Source: Arthrobacter gengyunqii
GTDB taxonomy: Bacteria > Actinomycetota > Actinomycetes > Actinomycetales > Micrococcaceae
Direction of reading: 5' to 3'
DNA: 64,000 nt
Assembly: GCF_023022985.1 (NCBI RefSeq)
Contig: NZ_CP095461.1
Location: 310,001-374,000, forward strand
Made by a program: the position numbers and the translations under genes. The notes under the pieces were generated by a model. That model searched no databases. It saw only the letters and a program-made list of their open reading frames with translations, and had not been told where the DNA came from. This document shows, piece after piece, positions 32,169 to 40,913 of this stretch (its first letter is position 1; every line of letters starts with the position of its first letter).

Positions 32169-34244
32169 CTACACCGCGATTTCCGGCTGCAGCGTTTTCA
32201 GCGTCCACATCTTGTGCTTCCGCGCCGCCAGGGTGGACAGCACGATTCCCAGCACGGTGTAGCCTGCCAGCCCGAGAGCAACGACGCCTGCCTGGCCCGG
32301 GTCGCTGCCGTACAGCAGCTGCCGCAGTCCGGTGACCACATGTCCCATGGGCAGGATCTGATGCGCGAAATGCAGCGGGGTGGGAATGGTCTCCCAGGGG
32401 AAAGTTCCGCCCGAGGAAACCAATTGGAGCACCAGCAGGACCAGGACCACAAACTTCCCCACCGATCCGAGCAGCGCCACAATGCCCTGAATCAGGGCCG
32501 AGAATGCTGCAGCGGCGAGCAGCAGCAAGCCCCAGGCGAGCACCGGGTGGGCGGGGGAGAGTCCCAGTCCGAAGCGGACCACGGCATACAGCACGGTGGA
32601 TTGCGCGACGGCGACGGCCAGGAACGGAAGCCAGCCGCCCAGGGCGATCTTGAAGGCAGGCGCATTGGAGGCCAGTGCACGCCGGCTGATCGGGCGCATC
32701 GCCTGAACGAGCATGAAGACGCCGACCCACAGCGCCAAAACAAGGAAGAACGGGGCAATGCCGGCGCCGTAGCTGGCCGCTTCGTTCTGCGCGACAGTGT
32801 TGACGCTGACCGGATCGGCGATGACGCGTGCAGCATTGGCACGCTGCTGGTCGTCGGGGTTCGGAACGCTGCCGGCGCCATCCGTGAGTCCGGAAGACAG
32901 TTCCGCGGAACCGCCGGCGAGGGTGGACAGCCCGTTGCGAAGGGCGGCGGCCCCTTCGGCCGCCGAATCTGCGCCGGCGGAGACCTGGCCGGTTCCGGCG
33001 AGGGCATCCTGCTGGCCGGCCGCCAGCTCCGCAGAACCGGTGGACAGCGACGCCGTGCCCTCCGCCAGGGCGCCCGCTCCGGCAGCGGCATCGGAGATAC
33101 CCCCGGTCAGGGACGGAATGCCGGCAGCAAGCTGCCCTGCGCCGTCGGCCACTTGGCGGGAACCGTCCGCCAATGCCTGCGTGGAGGCTGCGGCCGCCTC
33201 AAGCTGTGCGGCGATGTCAGGGGACGACGTGCTGCCGCCTTCCGCGGCGGCGGCAAGCACCTGATCAGCTTGATCCTGGGTGAGGACCCCACTGGTCACG
33301 AGTTCCGCAGTGGAGGCCTGAAGCCGGGCGGCAGCGGCGTCCTGAGCTGCTTTCACTCCGGCAACGGCGCTCCGGAATTCAGAGTTGAGGGCGGCATTTC
33401 CGGCCGCAACCTGTTCGGCTCCGGTGGCCAGCGTTTGTGTCTGATCCGGGAGGACGGCTGCACCGGCGTTCAGCTGGGACAGGCCGGCCGACAGCTTGCC
33501 GGCGCCGGTGTTAAGATCAGCGGCGCCCGCGGCGAGGGATTGTGAGCCTGTGACGAGCTGCTGCTGTCCGGCGTACAGCTCCGCCGTTCCGCTGCGCAGC
33601 GTTTCCAGGCCTGTCGCCAGATCCGTGGCTCCGGTCTCGGCCTGCGCCGATCCCGCGGCCACTTCCGCTGCACCGTTAGCGGCGTCCTGAAGCTGGGTGT
33701 GGATGGTGCTGAAGCCCGTCAGCAGCTGATTGGCGGTTTCCTCGCCGACTTCGGCTGCCACGGTGTCGTGGATGGAGCCGGTGAGCTTGTCCACGATGCT
33801 GCCAAGCAGATAATTGTTGGCGTCGTTGGTGGTGACGTTCAGGATCCCCTGGCGAGCGGCGTCAAAGTCCGACGGCGACGCCAGGGAAGCGGAGAAGTCT
33901 GCCGGAATCTTCAGGGCGAAGGAATAGGTGCCATCGGCCACGCCTGCATCCGCAGCATCAGAGTCCTCCACCTGCTCCCAGTTAAAGGTGCCGTCCTCGA
34001 GCAGGGATTCGGCAACGGTGTTTCCCACCTCCAGCAGCTTGCCGTCGTCGGTCTGGGCGCCCTCGTCCTCCATCACCAGGGCGGCGGAAACACCGTCGAG
34101 GTTTCCATAGGGGTCCCAGTTTGCGTAGAGATACACCGCGCCGTAGAGCAGCGGAACCAGCGTGAGGGCAATGAGGGCCAGCTTGGGAAGCAAGCCCCCG
34201 GTCATTCGCTTGAGCTCGGAGAGAGCCAGTCGCAGCGTGGTCAC
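32169..34244 (-). CDS. YhgE/Pip family membrane protein
   Basis: A 691-residue membrane protein. One N-terminal helix (LALIALTLVPLLYGAVYLYA) leads into a large extracytoplasmic region of about 480 residues. Much of that region is made of repeated Ala/Gly/Ser-rich 'LxxGxxxLxxGxxxL' helices (e.g. LAAGAADLNTGAGKLSAGLS). About five membrane helices close the C-terminus. This is the YhgE/Pip architecture, related to phage-infection proteins and ABC-2-type exporters. GTG 34244 overlaps the ATPase stop codon (GTGA), so translation is coupled. No independent promoter is evident. Confidence 0.9.
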   Translation of the reverse strand: MTTLRLALSELKRMTGGLLPKLALIALTLVPLLYGAVYLYANWDPYGNLDGVSAALVMEDEGAQTDDGKLLEVGNTVAESLLEDGTFNWEQVEDSDAADAGVADGTYSFALKIPADFSASLASPSDFDAARQGILNVTTNDANNYLLGSIVDKLTGSIHDTVAAEVGEETANQLLTGFSTIHTQLQDAANGAAEVAAGSAQAETGATDLATGLETLRSGTAELYAGQQQLVTGSQSLAAGAADLNTGAGKLSAGLSQLNAGAAVLPDQTQTLATGAEQVAAGNAALNSEFRSAVAGVKAAQDAAAARLQASTAELVTSGVLTQDQADQVLAAAAEGGSTSSPDIAAQLEAAAASTQALADGSRQVADGAGQLAAGIPSLTGGISDAAAGAGALAEGTASLSTGSAELAAGQQDALAGTGQVSAGADSAAEGAAALRNGLSTLAGGSAELSSGLTDGAGSVPNPDDQQRANAARVIADPVSVNTVAQNEAASYGAGIAPFFLVLALWVGVFMLVQAMRPISRRALASNAPAFKIALGGWLPFLAVAVAQSTVLYAVVRFGLGLSPAHPVLAWGLLLLAAAAFSALIQGIVALLGSVGKFVVLVLLVLQLVSSGGTFPWETIPTPLHFAHQILPMGHVVTGLRQLLYGSDPGQAGVVALGLAGYTVLGIVLSTLAARKHKMWTLKTLQPEIAV

Positions 34245-35068
34245 GCGGTTACTTCCGTTTCTGCTGAGTCTGGGGTCGCCGTAAGGGATGCGTCGGCGGG
34301 TGCCGGGACGCCGGATTCGTCTGCTGATTCCAAGGGCGGGGCTGCCGGCGCGGCAGCGTTTCCCTCCTGCGCCGCCGGCCCGCTCCACCATGCAGGAAGC
34401 TGTGCGACGACGGCGACCACGGCAAGGTCCCGGGCTCCTGAGTTCTGTTCGGTGCGGTTCCTTCCCGCCCGGTTACGCCCGGCACGGGTTCGCCCGGCAC
34501 GGGCTCGCTCGGCCTCAGCGGGGGCCTCAGCGGCGGCTGCCACGGCATCCTTGAGGGCTGGAAGCCACGCACCGGGGTCCCCCTGATGCCGGTCCGGCGA
34601 ATCCAGGACCAGGAGATCGATCCGGGAATCCGCGAGCGCCAGGGCGGTCAGCAGCCGGATCCGCTCGTACGCGGGCACCTGCTCAATCCACAGATCGCCG
34701 GAACTGCCGAAGCCCATGGCCTCGAGCCAACGGGCAGGGGAAGCTTTGGGTCGTTCCGCCCGGGGAATCAGGGCCAGATCTTCGGCCACCAGATCCTTTA
34801 CCCGCAGATGAAGTTCCGGTTCATTGACCTCGGGGGAGTCCACCAGGGCGCTGCGGCGGCGCAGGAGTCCCGGATGGCTGTCCCCGTTCCAGTGGAGTGA
34901 ACCGCTGGTGGGCTTCATCCGGCCGCTGAGCGTCAGTGCCAAGGAGGTTCGGGCGGAGGCACCGTCTGCTTGGACCAGCAGTATGTCCCCGGGCTCCGCC
35001 ACCAGGGACGTGGGGGCATGGAGGGCACTGTGACGGCCCTGAACATAAAGGTTTTCTGCGGTCAGCAT
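34241..35068 (-). CDS. degenerate ABC-type ATP-binding protein paired with YhgE/Pip
   Basis: A 275-residue protein with the outline of an ABC ATPase. It starts MLTAENLYVQGRHSALHAP, has the SGSLHWNGD turn, and a Walker B-like LLVLDSPD. The Walker A region reads VQADGASARTSLALTLSG and lacks the GK[ST] signature, and the LSGGQ motif is replaced by QVPAYERIRLL. The C-terminal 90 residues are Ala/Arg-rich, including RARAGRTRAGRNRAGRNR. It probably binds nucleotide poorly or acts structurally with the YhgE partner. A TetR-type operator overlaps its promoter. Confidence 0.8.
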   Translation of the reverse strand: MLTAENLYVQGRHSALHAPTSLVAEPGDILLVQADGASARTSLALTLSGRMKPTSGSLHWNGDSHPGLLRRRSALVDSPEVNEPELHLRVKDLVAEDLALIPRAERPKASPARWLEAMGFGSSGDLWIEQVPAYERIRLLTALALADSRIDLLVLDSPDRHQGDPGAWLPALKDAVAAAAEAPAEAERARAGRTRAGRNRAGRNRTEQNSGARDLAVVAVVAQLPAWWSGPAAQEGNAAAPAAPPLESADESGVPAPADASLTATPDSAETEVTA

Positions 35069-35121
35069 GATGCGGCTTCTGGTTCGTCGGAACCGCGGCG
35101 GTGGCCGGACGGCTACCGAAC

Positions 35122-35150
35122 ATCCTAATGAAACTGACCAGTCAGTACAA
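35122..35150 (-). promoter_or_regulatory. promoter with TetR-type operator for the ABC-YhgE operon
   Basis: On the minus strand TTGTAC (35150-35145) and TAGGAT (35127-35122) are separated by exactly 17 bases. Inside lies ACTGAC-CA-GTCAGT on the plus strand (35133-35146), an inverted repeat with a 2-bp spacer. A repressor bound there would block polymerase. The regulator gene is not in the immediate neighbourhood. Confidence 0.65.
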
Positions 35151-35179
35151 ACGACCCCGGGCGGCAGGGTTGATCGCTG

Positions 35180-36649
35180 CTAGAGACCGTACTTCTCCAG
35201 CAGCCGCAGCCAGATTTCACTGATCGTGGGGTAGGCGGGAACAGCGTGCCACAACCGGTCCAGCGGCACTTCGCCCGTGACGGCGATAGTGGCCGAATGC
35301 AGGAGCTCGGACACATCGGGACCGGCGAAGATCACACCGACCAGGACCCTGCGGTCTTCATCTACGACCATCTGCGCCCAGCCTCGATAGTTGTCGGAGT
35401 GCAGGGCGGAGCCGGCCACTGAAAGCTCCAGCGAGGTTTCGGAGGCGTTAATGCCGTCCGCCCGCGCCTGCTCCAGGGTCCGGCCGACCATAGCGAGCTC
35501 GGGGCTCGTGAAGACCACTTGGGGAACAGCTGCGTGGTTAGCGGTGGAGGCCTCCCGGCTCCAGTCCTCCGGGACACCGCTTGCCGAGAGTTCTCCGCGG
35601 GACCGCGCGGCAATAGCGGCGCCGGCGGCCCGGGCTTCATATTTGCCCTGATGGGTGAGCAGTACCTTGCCGGCAGCGTCCCCGACCACGTATAGCCAGT
35701 CTGTTCCGCTGACCAGGCCGGAGTCATCCGAAGTGAGCCGACCCGAATCCAGTGCCGCGTCCAGTCCCAGATCCTCAAGCCCCAGGTTGGCCAGCGCCGG
35801 CGTCCGCCCGGTGGATACCAGCAGCTGGTCGGCAGCAAGCACGGATCCGTCGTCCAATCCCATTTCCACGCAACCGTCGGCCCCGGTGCGGACAAAGTCC
35901 GGCTGCGTGTAGGTGCGCACCTCCACACCGTCTTCCGTCAGGCCGGCTTTCACGAGTTCCCGTGCGGGCTCCGGATACATGTCCAGCACGTCGTGCCGCG
36001 CCAGCAGCGTCACCTTTGAACCCAGCCGTGCCCACGCCTGGGAAAGTTCGGTGCCCGCAACGCCGCCGCCGAGCACGATCAGCCGCGCCGGCACCTCCCG
36101 TGCCGATGTTGCCTCCCGTGTGCCCCAATAGTCGATGCCTTCCAGCCCCTTGAGCGGAGGCGGTGTCGGAACGGATCCGGTGGCCAGCACCACCGCGTGG
36201 CGGGCCGTGATGGTGACTGTGCCGCCGTCGTCGTACTCCACCCGCACTTCGCGCGGACCCACCAGCCGCCCCCGCCCGCGCACCAGGCCAATGCCTTCGC
36301 CCCGCACCCAGTCCTCCTGTGCGGAATCATTCCAGTGCGAGGTAAAACTGTCGCGGCGCTGCAGCACCGCCGCCGCGTCAAGGGTTCCGGTCACCGCCTC
36401 GCGGGAACCGGCCACGGCCCGCGCCGCCTGCAGCGCGGTGCCCGGGCGCAGCAGTGCCTTGGACGGCATGCAGGCCCAGTAGGAACACTCCCCGCCAATC
36501 AGATTCGGCTCCACGAGGACCGCTTCCAGCCCTCCCTGAGCCACCCGGCCCGCCGCGTTTTCCCCCACAGCTCCGGCGCCCAGCACAACGACGTCGGTCT
36601 CCAGCTGCTGCGGGCGCTGAACTTCGGGGCTGGGTTCTTGAACAGTCAT
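35180..36649 (-). CDS. pyridine nucleotide-disulfide oxidoreductase (dihydrolipoamide dehydrogenase-like)
   Basis: A 489-residue flavoprotein of the disulfide reductase family. FAD binding is at VVVLGAGAVGENAAG, and the redox-active pair is ECSYWACMPSK near residue 55. NAD(P) binding is at LIVLGGGVAGTELSQAW, and a second FAD contact is YVVGDAAGK. At the C-terminus the family HxxPTxSE region reads WHAVPAYPTISEIW, with Tyr where dihydrolipoamide dehydrogenase has the active-site His. It is therefore unlikely to be a standard E3 subunit. It could be a disulfide or quinone reductase of unassigned substrate. Confidence 0.85.
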   Translation of the reverse strand: MTVQEPSPEVQRPQQLETDVVVLGAGAVGENAAGRVAQGGLEAVLVEPNLIGGECSYWACMPSKALLRPGTALQAARAVAGSREAVTGTLDAAAVLQRRDSFTSHWNDSAQEDWVRGEGIGLVRGRGRLVGPREVRVEYDDGGTVTITARHAVVLATGSVPTPPPLKGLEGIDYWGTREATSAREVPARLIVLGGGVAGTELSQAWARLGSKVTLLARHDVLDMYPEPARELVKAGLTEDGVEVRTYTQPDFVRTGADGCVEMGLDDGSVLAADQLLVSTGRTPALANLGLEDLGLDAALDSGRLTSDDSGLVSGTDWLYVVGDAAGKVLLTHQGKYEARAAGAAIAARSRGELSASGVPEDWSREASTANHAAVPQVVFTSPELAMVGRTLEQARADGINASETSLELSVAGSALHSDNYRGWAQMVVDEDRRVLVGVIFAGPDVSELLHSATIAVTGEVPLDRLWHAVPAYPTISEIWLRLLEKYGL

Positions 36650-36792
36650 GCACCGAGCTTGGCACGGGCCGTCCGCGGGCGGAACCCCGGGCAGGGGCGG
36701 CGCACGTAGTAAATGGGGGAGGATGGAACCAAAGACACCGCGCCCGGTGGCCGAGGCGCGCTCACCATTTCTTCAGCTGGGAAGACACGACT

Positions 36793-38004
36793 ATGGCTCT
36801 TGGATCCGTCATCATCGTCGGCGGCGGAATGGCAGGTTTCGCTGCTGCCCGCGAGCTGCGTGTGCGCGGGTTTTCCGGGCGGGTGACGATTATCGACCCG
36901 GAGGGCATGCCTTATGACCGGCCGCCCCTGAGCAAGGATTACCTGCTGGGCCGCAAATCCCCGCAGCAGCTTCTGCTCGCGGAACCGGCTTGGTTTTCCG
37001 AGCAGGACATAGCGGTTGTCACGGGCAAGGCTGCAGCCCTGATGCCTGATGAGGGAATTGTCCTGCTTGCGGACGGACGGAGCCTGGCGGCGGACAAGAT
37101 CGTTCTGGCCACCGGCGCTGTGCCCCGCCGTTTGGAAATACCCGGCGCTGACACAGGGTCGGTGCTGGAACTGCGAAACCGGGACGACGCGGACAAGCTG
37201 CGTGCCCTCCTGCGGCCCGGCGTGAGGCTGGCAATTATCGGTGCCGGCCTGATTGGCGCGGAAACAGCGTCTGCGGCACTGGCACTCGGTGCGCAGGTGA
37301 CGCTGATTGATCCTGTCAGCCCGCCCCTGGTGCCGGCCGTTGGGGCCCATTTGGCGGGCCGGCTGCATGCCATGCACGCTGCGCGTGGCATAGAGGTGAT
37401 CACCGGAGTCCCGGCCGCCATCACCACCGATCCCTCCGGGAGCACCATCACCCTGGCCGGCGGGAGAACGGTGAGCTCTGACCAGGTGCTGGTGGGTATC
37501 GGCGTCGCCGCCGATGCAACTCTTGCCGCCTCCGCCGGCCTGGATACGGACAACGGGATCCTGGTGGACGAACGCCAGCGCAGCAGTCATCCGAACATTT
37601 ACGCGGTGGGTGATGCGGCGCGGGTCCGGTTGCCGGACGGCAGGCTTCTGCGGCGGGCCGAGCACTGGGAGCATGCCCGGAACACCGGTGCCACTGCAGC
37701 TGCAGCGCTGCTTGGGCAGGAGCTGCCGAATCACGGCGCCTCGTGGTTCTGGTCCGACCGCCACGGCGTTCACGTGGAGGGGGTTGGTTCGATGGCAGGG
37801 GACGGCACAGTGGTGGTGCGGGAGCGAAACGGTCTGCCGGTGGCGAGTTTCAGATTGGATGTGGCCGGGTACATGCTCGGCTGCGCGGCTGTGGACGGCG
37901 GATTGCTGGTGCGGGCGGCCAGGCGCATTATTGACCGCGGCATCCTGGTGGATCCGGCGAAACTGGCGGACCCGGACGTTGATCTCAGAAAGATGGCCCG
38001 CTAA
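36793..38004 (+). CDS. FAD-dependent NAD(P)H:ferredoxin-type reductase
   Basis: A 403-residue oxidoreductase of the ferredoxin/rubredoxin reductase (Reductase_C) type. FAD site: SVIIVGGGMAGFAAARELR. MPYDRPPLSKDYLLG is a family hallmark. NAD site: AIIGAGLIGAETAS. Second FAD site: IYAVGDAARV. A C-terminal Reductase_C domain begins near WFWSDRHG. Such enzymes supply electrons to Rieske oxygenases or P450s, none of which is in this window. ATG 36793 matches the conserved N-terminus; longer in-frame extension upstream overlaps the divergent gene's leader. Confidence 0.88.
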   Translation: MALGSVIIVGGGMAGFAAARELRVRGFSGRVTIIDPEGMPYDRPPLSKDYLLGRKSPQQLLLAEPAWFSEQDIAVVTGKAAALMPDEGIVLLADGRSLAADKIVLATGAVPRRLEIPGADTGSVLELRNRDDADKLRALLRPGVRLAIIGAGLIGAETASAALALGAQVTLIDPVSPPLVPAVGAHLAGRLHAMHAARGIEVITGVPAAITTDPSGSTITLAGGRTVSSDQVLVGIGVAADATLAASAGLDTDNGILVDERQRSSHPNIYAVGDAARVRLPDGRLLRRAEHWEHARNTGATAAAALLGQELPNHGASWFWSDRHGVHVEGVGSMAGDGTVVVRERNGLPVASFRLDVAGYMLGCAAVDGGLLVRAARRIIDRGILVDPAKLADPDVDLRKMAR

Positions 38005-38037
38005 ACGGAGAATTCAGGGAAACATCCGGACAGCAAA

Positions 38038-38079
38038 AAACCCGGCCCAACCAGTATTTCTACTGGTTGGGCCGGGTTT
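38038..38079. terminator. bidirectional intrinsic terminator (reductase gene / tRNA-Arg)
   Basis: AAACCCGGCCCAACCAGTA (38038-38056) and its perfect complement (38061-38079) form a 19-bp stem with loop TTTC, GAAA on the tRNA strand. A- and T-tracts flank both sides. Confidence 0.9.
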
Positions 38080-38082
38080 CAG

Positions 38083-38158
38083 TGGTGCGCGCGAAGGGAT
38101 TCGAACCCCCAACCTTCTGATCCGTAGTCAGATGCTCTATCCGTTGAGCTACGCACGC
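38083..38158 (-). tRNA. tRNA-Arg (anticodon ACG)
   Basis: On the minus strand the acceptor GCGTGCG pairs with CGCGCGC, discriminator A, and CCA is encoded. The anticodon stem TCTGA/TCAGA encloses loop CTACGGA, anticodon ACG, the substrate of TadA for inosine formation. T-loop GGTTCGAATCC is present. Length 76 with CCA. Confidence 0.95.
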
Positions 38159-38232
38159 ATCTGGATTTTCTTCATTTTCCGGCCGGTTGGGCCTTCCTTC
38201 AAAGTTTCTCCGTGGCTGTTTTGCCGTAAATA

Positions 38233-38238
38233 ACTATA
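38233..38238 (-). promoter_or_regulatory. possible -10 (TATAGT) of tRNA-Arg
   Basis: Read on the minus strand TATAGT lies 75 bases upstream of the tRNA 5' end, with TTAGGC 18 bases further upstream as a weak -35. Tentative. Confidence 0.3.
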
Positions 38239-38287
38239 GCCCAGATTTACAGGGGCGCCTAATCGGCGGTGATGACCCAAAAAGTAC

Positions 38288-38299
38288 TAGACCGGTCTA
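38288..38299. promoter_or_regulatory. 12-bp palindrome TAGACCGGTCTA upstream of pckG
   Basis: A perfect 12-bp palindrome lies 163 bases before the pckG start and abuts the CRP/GlxR-like site. Its form fits a TetR- or other dimeric-regulator operator. In the 304-base interval between tRNA-Arg and pckG it is one of four recognisable elements. Confidence 0.5.
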
Positions 38300-38315
38300 T
38301 ATGACCTTCGTCACA
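38300..38315. promoter_or_regulatory. CRP/GlxR-like site upstream of pckG
   Basis: TATGA-CCTTCG-TCACA matches the consensus TGTGA-N6-TCACA at nine of ten fixed positions. GlxR-type control of pck is known in Corynebacterium, so cAMP-linked regulation of gluconeogenesis is plausible here. Confidence 0.5.
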
Positions 38316-38361
38316 TCAGGGTATGGTAGCTGCTGAAAGTTTCCTGCAATCTAGGGAAACC

Positions 38362-38390
38362 TTGACCGGCTACAAGAATAGGTCATACCT
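38362..38390 (+). promoter_or_regulatory. putative pckG promoter
   Basis: TTGACC (38362-38367) and ATACCT (38385-38390) are 17 bases apart. The inferred start of transcription leaves a leader of about 65 bases before ATG 38463. Confidence 0.4.
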
Positions 38391-38462
38391 TACGGGGCGT
38401 GGTCCACGGCACACCGACAACTAGCATCAAAACACACCACTGGCCCAACGAAGGGAAGAGTC

Positions 38463-40355
38463 ATGGGCGATGACGCGCGTCAGCTAGTTCTTGATGAGAG
38501 CGGCGACAACGTTGCTCCTAGCCATTTGGACAGCAACACACCGGGGGCCTCCAAGGACGCCCCCACCACTCACCAGGCACTGCTTGCGTGGGTTCAGCAA
38601 GTGGCCGAGCTGACGCAGCCTGATCGCGTTTATTGGGTGGATGGTTCCGAGGCGGAAAACAAACGCCTCACTGATGAGCTGGTGGATGCAGGAACCCTGG
38701 TCCGGCTCAACCCGGAAGCGTTCCCGAATTCCTTCGCCGCTTTTTCGGATCCGAAGGACGTGGCACGCGTCGAAGAGCAGACTTTCATCTGCTCGGAGGA
38801 GAAGCACGACGCCGGCTTCACCAACAACTGGATGGACCCGTCCGAAATGCGGGAAAAGCTTAACGGGCTTTTCTCCGGTTCCATGCGCGGCCGCACCATG
38901 TACGTCATTCCCTTCGTCATGGGTCACCTCGAAGCTGAGGACCCCAAGTTCGGCGTCGAAATCACCGACAGCGCCTACGTGGTGGCCTCCATGCGCATCA
39001 TGGCACGCATCGGCACAGATGTCCTGCGGAAGATGGAAGAGCTGGATGCGTTCTTCGTGCCGGCACTGCACTCCGTCGGCGCCCCCCTCGCTGAAGGCGA
39101 GCAGGACGTGGCCTGGCCGTGCAGCGACGACAAATGGATTGTGCACTTCCCCGAAGACCGGTCCATCTGGTCCTACGGTTCCGGATACGGCGGCAACGCC
39201 CTCCTGGGGAAGAAGTGCTATGCCCTGCGCATCGCCTCCATCATGGCGCGCGACGAAGGCTGGCTGGCCGAGCACATGCTCATCCTGAAGCTCACCAGCC
39301 CAGAAAAGAAGGATTACTTCGTCGCGGCGGCCTTCCCGTCCGCCTGCGGCAAGACCAACCTTGCGCTCCTGGATCCGACCATCGAGGGATGGAAGGTCGA
39401 GACTCTGGGCGATGACATCACCTGGATGCGATTCGGCCACAATGGTGAACTGCGCGCCACCAACCCGGAGGCCGGCCTGTTCGGCGTCGCCCCGGGCACC
39501 GGATGGAGCACCAACCCCAACGCGATGCGCGCCATCGCCAAGGGCAACTCCATCTTCACCAACGTCGCACTGACCGACGACGGCGGTGTCTGGTGGGAGG
39601 GAATGACGGACGAAGCTCCGGCGCACCTGACCGACTGGTTGGGCAACGAGTGGACGCCGGAATCCGGCCGCCCCGCTGCCCACCCGAACTCCCGCTTCTG
39701 CACGCCGATCGACCAGATCGACATGCTGGCCGAGGAATACCATTCTCCCGACGGCGTGCCTGTCTCGGCCATCCTCTTCGGCGGGCGCCGCAAGACCACG
39801 GTTCCCCTGGTGACGCAGTCCCGCGACTGGACCAACGGCATCTTCATGGGTTCCACGCTGTCCTCCGAAACCACGGCCGCCGCCGCGGGGCAGGTTGGCG
39901 TAGTGCGCCGCGATCCGATGGCCATGCTGCCGTTCATGGGCTACGACGCCGGTGATTACCTGCGGCACTGGATCACGCTCAGCGGCAAGGCCAACCAGGA
40001 GACGCTGCCCAAGATCTTCCTGGTGAACTGGTTCCGCCGCACGGCCGACGGCGGATTCGCCTGGCCCGGGTTCGGCGACAACTCGCGCGTGCTCAAGTGG
40101 GTCATCGAGCGGATCGAAGGAACCGCCGACGCAGTGGAAACCCCGATCGGCTTTGTGCCCACCGGAGAGTCCCTGGACCTCACCGGCATGGACATGACGG
40201 CGGCCGACGTCGAGGCTGCCGTGCATGTTGACCCGGAGGAATGGAAGAAGGAGCTGGCAGGCATCGAAGAATGGTACGCCCGCTTCGGTGAATCCCTTCC
40301 CGAGGACCTCGTTGCCGAGCTGCAGACACTCAAGGAGCGCTTCGCCGCAGCCTAA
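38463..40355 (+). CDS. pckG: phosphoenolpyruvate carboxykinase (GTP)
   Basis: A 630-residue GTP-dependent PEP carboxykinase converting oxaloacetate and GTP to PEP, CO2 and GDP. The P-loop with the reactive cysteine is [17 protein letters not shown] near residue 290. [23 protein letters not shown] and [11 protein letters not shown] are diagnostic of the GTP class. Length is close to the usual 600-620, with a slightly long acidic N-terminus. GAAGGGAAGAG precedes the ATG. Upstream there is a palindrome and a CRP/GlxR-like site, and downstream a strong bidirectional terminator. Confidence 0.97.
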   Translation: MGDDARQLVLDESGDNVAPSHLDSNTPGASKDAPTTHQALLAWVQQVAELTQPDRVYWVDGSEAENKRLTDELVDAGTLVRLNPEAFPNSFAAFSDPKDVARVEEQTFICSEEKHDAGFTNNWMDPSEMREKLNGLFSGSMRGRTMYVIPFVMGHLEAEDPKFGVEITDSAYVVASMRIMARIGTDVLRKMEELDAFFVPALHSVGAPLAEGEQDVAWPCSDDKWIVHFPEDRSIWSYGSGYGGNALLGKKCYALRIASIMARDEGWLAEHMLILKLTSPEKKDYFVAAAFPSACGKTNLALLDPTIEGWKVETLGDDITWMRFGHNGELRATNPEAGLFGVAPGTGWSTNPNAMRAIAKGNSIFTNVALTDDGGVWWEGMTDEAPAHLTDWLGNEWTPESGRPAAHPNSRFCTPIDQIDMLAEEYHSPDGVPVSAILFGGRRKTTVPLVTQSRDWTNGIFMGSTLSSETTAAAAGQVGVVRRDPMAMLPFMGYDAGDYLRHWITLSGKANQETLPKIFLVNWFRRTADGGFAWPGFGDNSRVLKWVIERIEGTADAVETPIGFVPTGESLDLTGMDMTAADVEAAVHVDPEEWKKELAGIEEWYARFGESLPEDLVAELQTLKERFAAA

Positions 40356-40376
40356 AGCTCTGCGGCACGAACCAAG

Positions 40377-40423
40377 AAAAGGCCGGCGGCACAGCGCAGA
40401 TGCGCGGTGCCGCCGGCCTTTTT
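40377..40423. terminator. bidirectional intrinsic terminator after pckG
   Basis: AAAAGGCCGGCGGCAC (40377-40392) pairs with GTGCCGCCGGCCTTTT (40407-40422), loop about 14 bases, followed by T. It serves pckG and the converging hypothetical gene. Confidence 0.9.
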
Positions 40424-40441
40424 GGCTAGCGAGGTGTGTTG

Positions 40442-40909
40442 TTAGGCCTCGTCGGCGCTTTCTTCGGTGCCCCAGACGAGCCGGTCGCCGGACTCCCACT
40501 GCGGTTCGTTGAAGGTCCACTCGCCGTCGTTCTCGGAGTAGGTCTGGATCGCGGAGATGCAGACGCCCTCGGAGTGCTCGGCCACAACGTGGATGGCGTC
40601 GGTGGATTCGTCCGGCAGGTGGATGTCGGAGAAGACGGCGGCGGCTCGGTTGTCGCCCTTCTGCTCCGCCAGCACCTGGTAGATGTCATCGATCATGGCG
40701 TCGGCGTCGAGATCCTCGTCGCTTTCCTCCGGTGCAACGGCAATCATCCGCAGCTCGCCGTCGTTCTGGACCACCAGGGCTGCGGGCAGGAAGGCGCCCT
40801 GCGCCTCCAGCTGCTCCTGGGCCACGCCCAGGGCGGTGCCCAGCAGGGAATTCAGGTCCTCCTGGACCTCGGCGGAGGGCTCGGCGCCGTTCAGTTCAAC
40901 ATCAGCCAT
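40442..40909 (-). CDS. conserved hypothetical protein next to phosphomannomutase
   Basis: A 155-residue acidic soluble protein, beginning MADVELNGAEPSAEVQEDLN. A central segment AQGAFLPAALVVQNDGELRM and a strand-rich second half suggest an alpha/beta fold. No known motif is recognised. It begins 4 bases after the phosphomannomutase stop codon, so the two are almost certainly cotranscribed. A terminator lies just past its stop codon. A link to sugar-phosphate metabolism is only contextual. Confidence 0.7.
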   Translation of the reverse strand: MADVELNGAEPSAEVQEDLNSLLGTALGVAQEQLEAQGAFLPAALVVQNDGELRMIAVAPEESDEDLDADAMIDDIYQVLAEQKGDNRAAAVFSDIHLPDESTDAIHVVAEHSEGVCISAIQTYSENDGEWTFNEPQWESGDRLVWGTEESADEA

Positions 40910-40913
40910 TGGT

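Noticed and set aside
34245..34391. In-frame upstream extension of the YhgE/Pip gene
   Set aside because: It lies inside the ABC-like gene; the GTG at 34244 with GTGA overlap and a following membrane helix is better supported.
38484..40520. Open frame of about 680 codons opposite pckG
   Set aside because: Mirror image of a strongly biased high-GC gene; no recognisable protein motif, and it overlaps an unambiguous enzyme.
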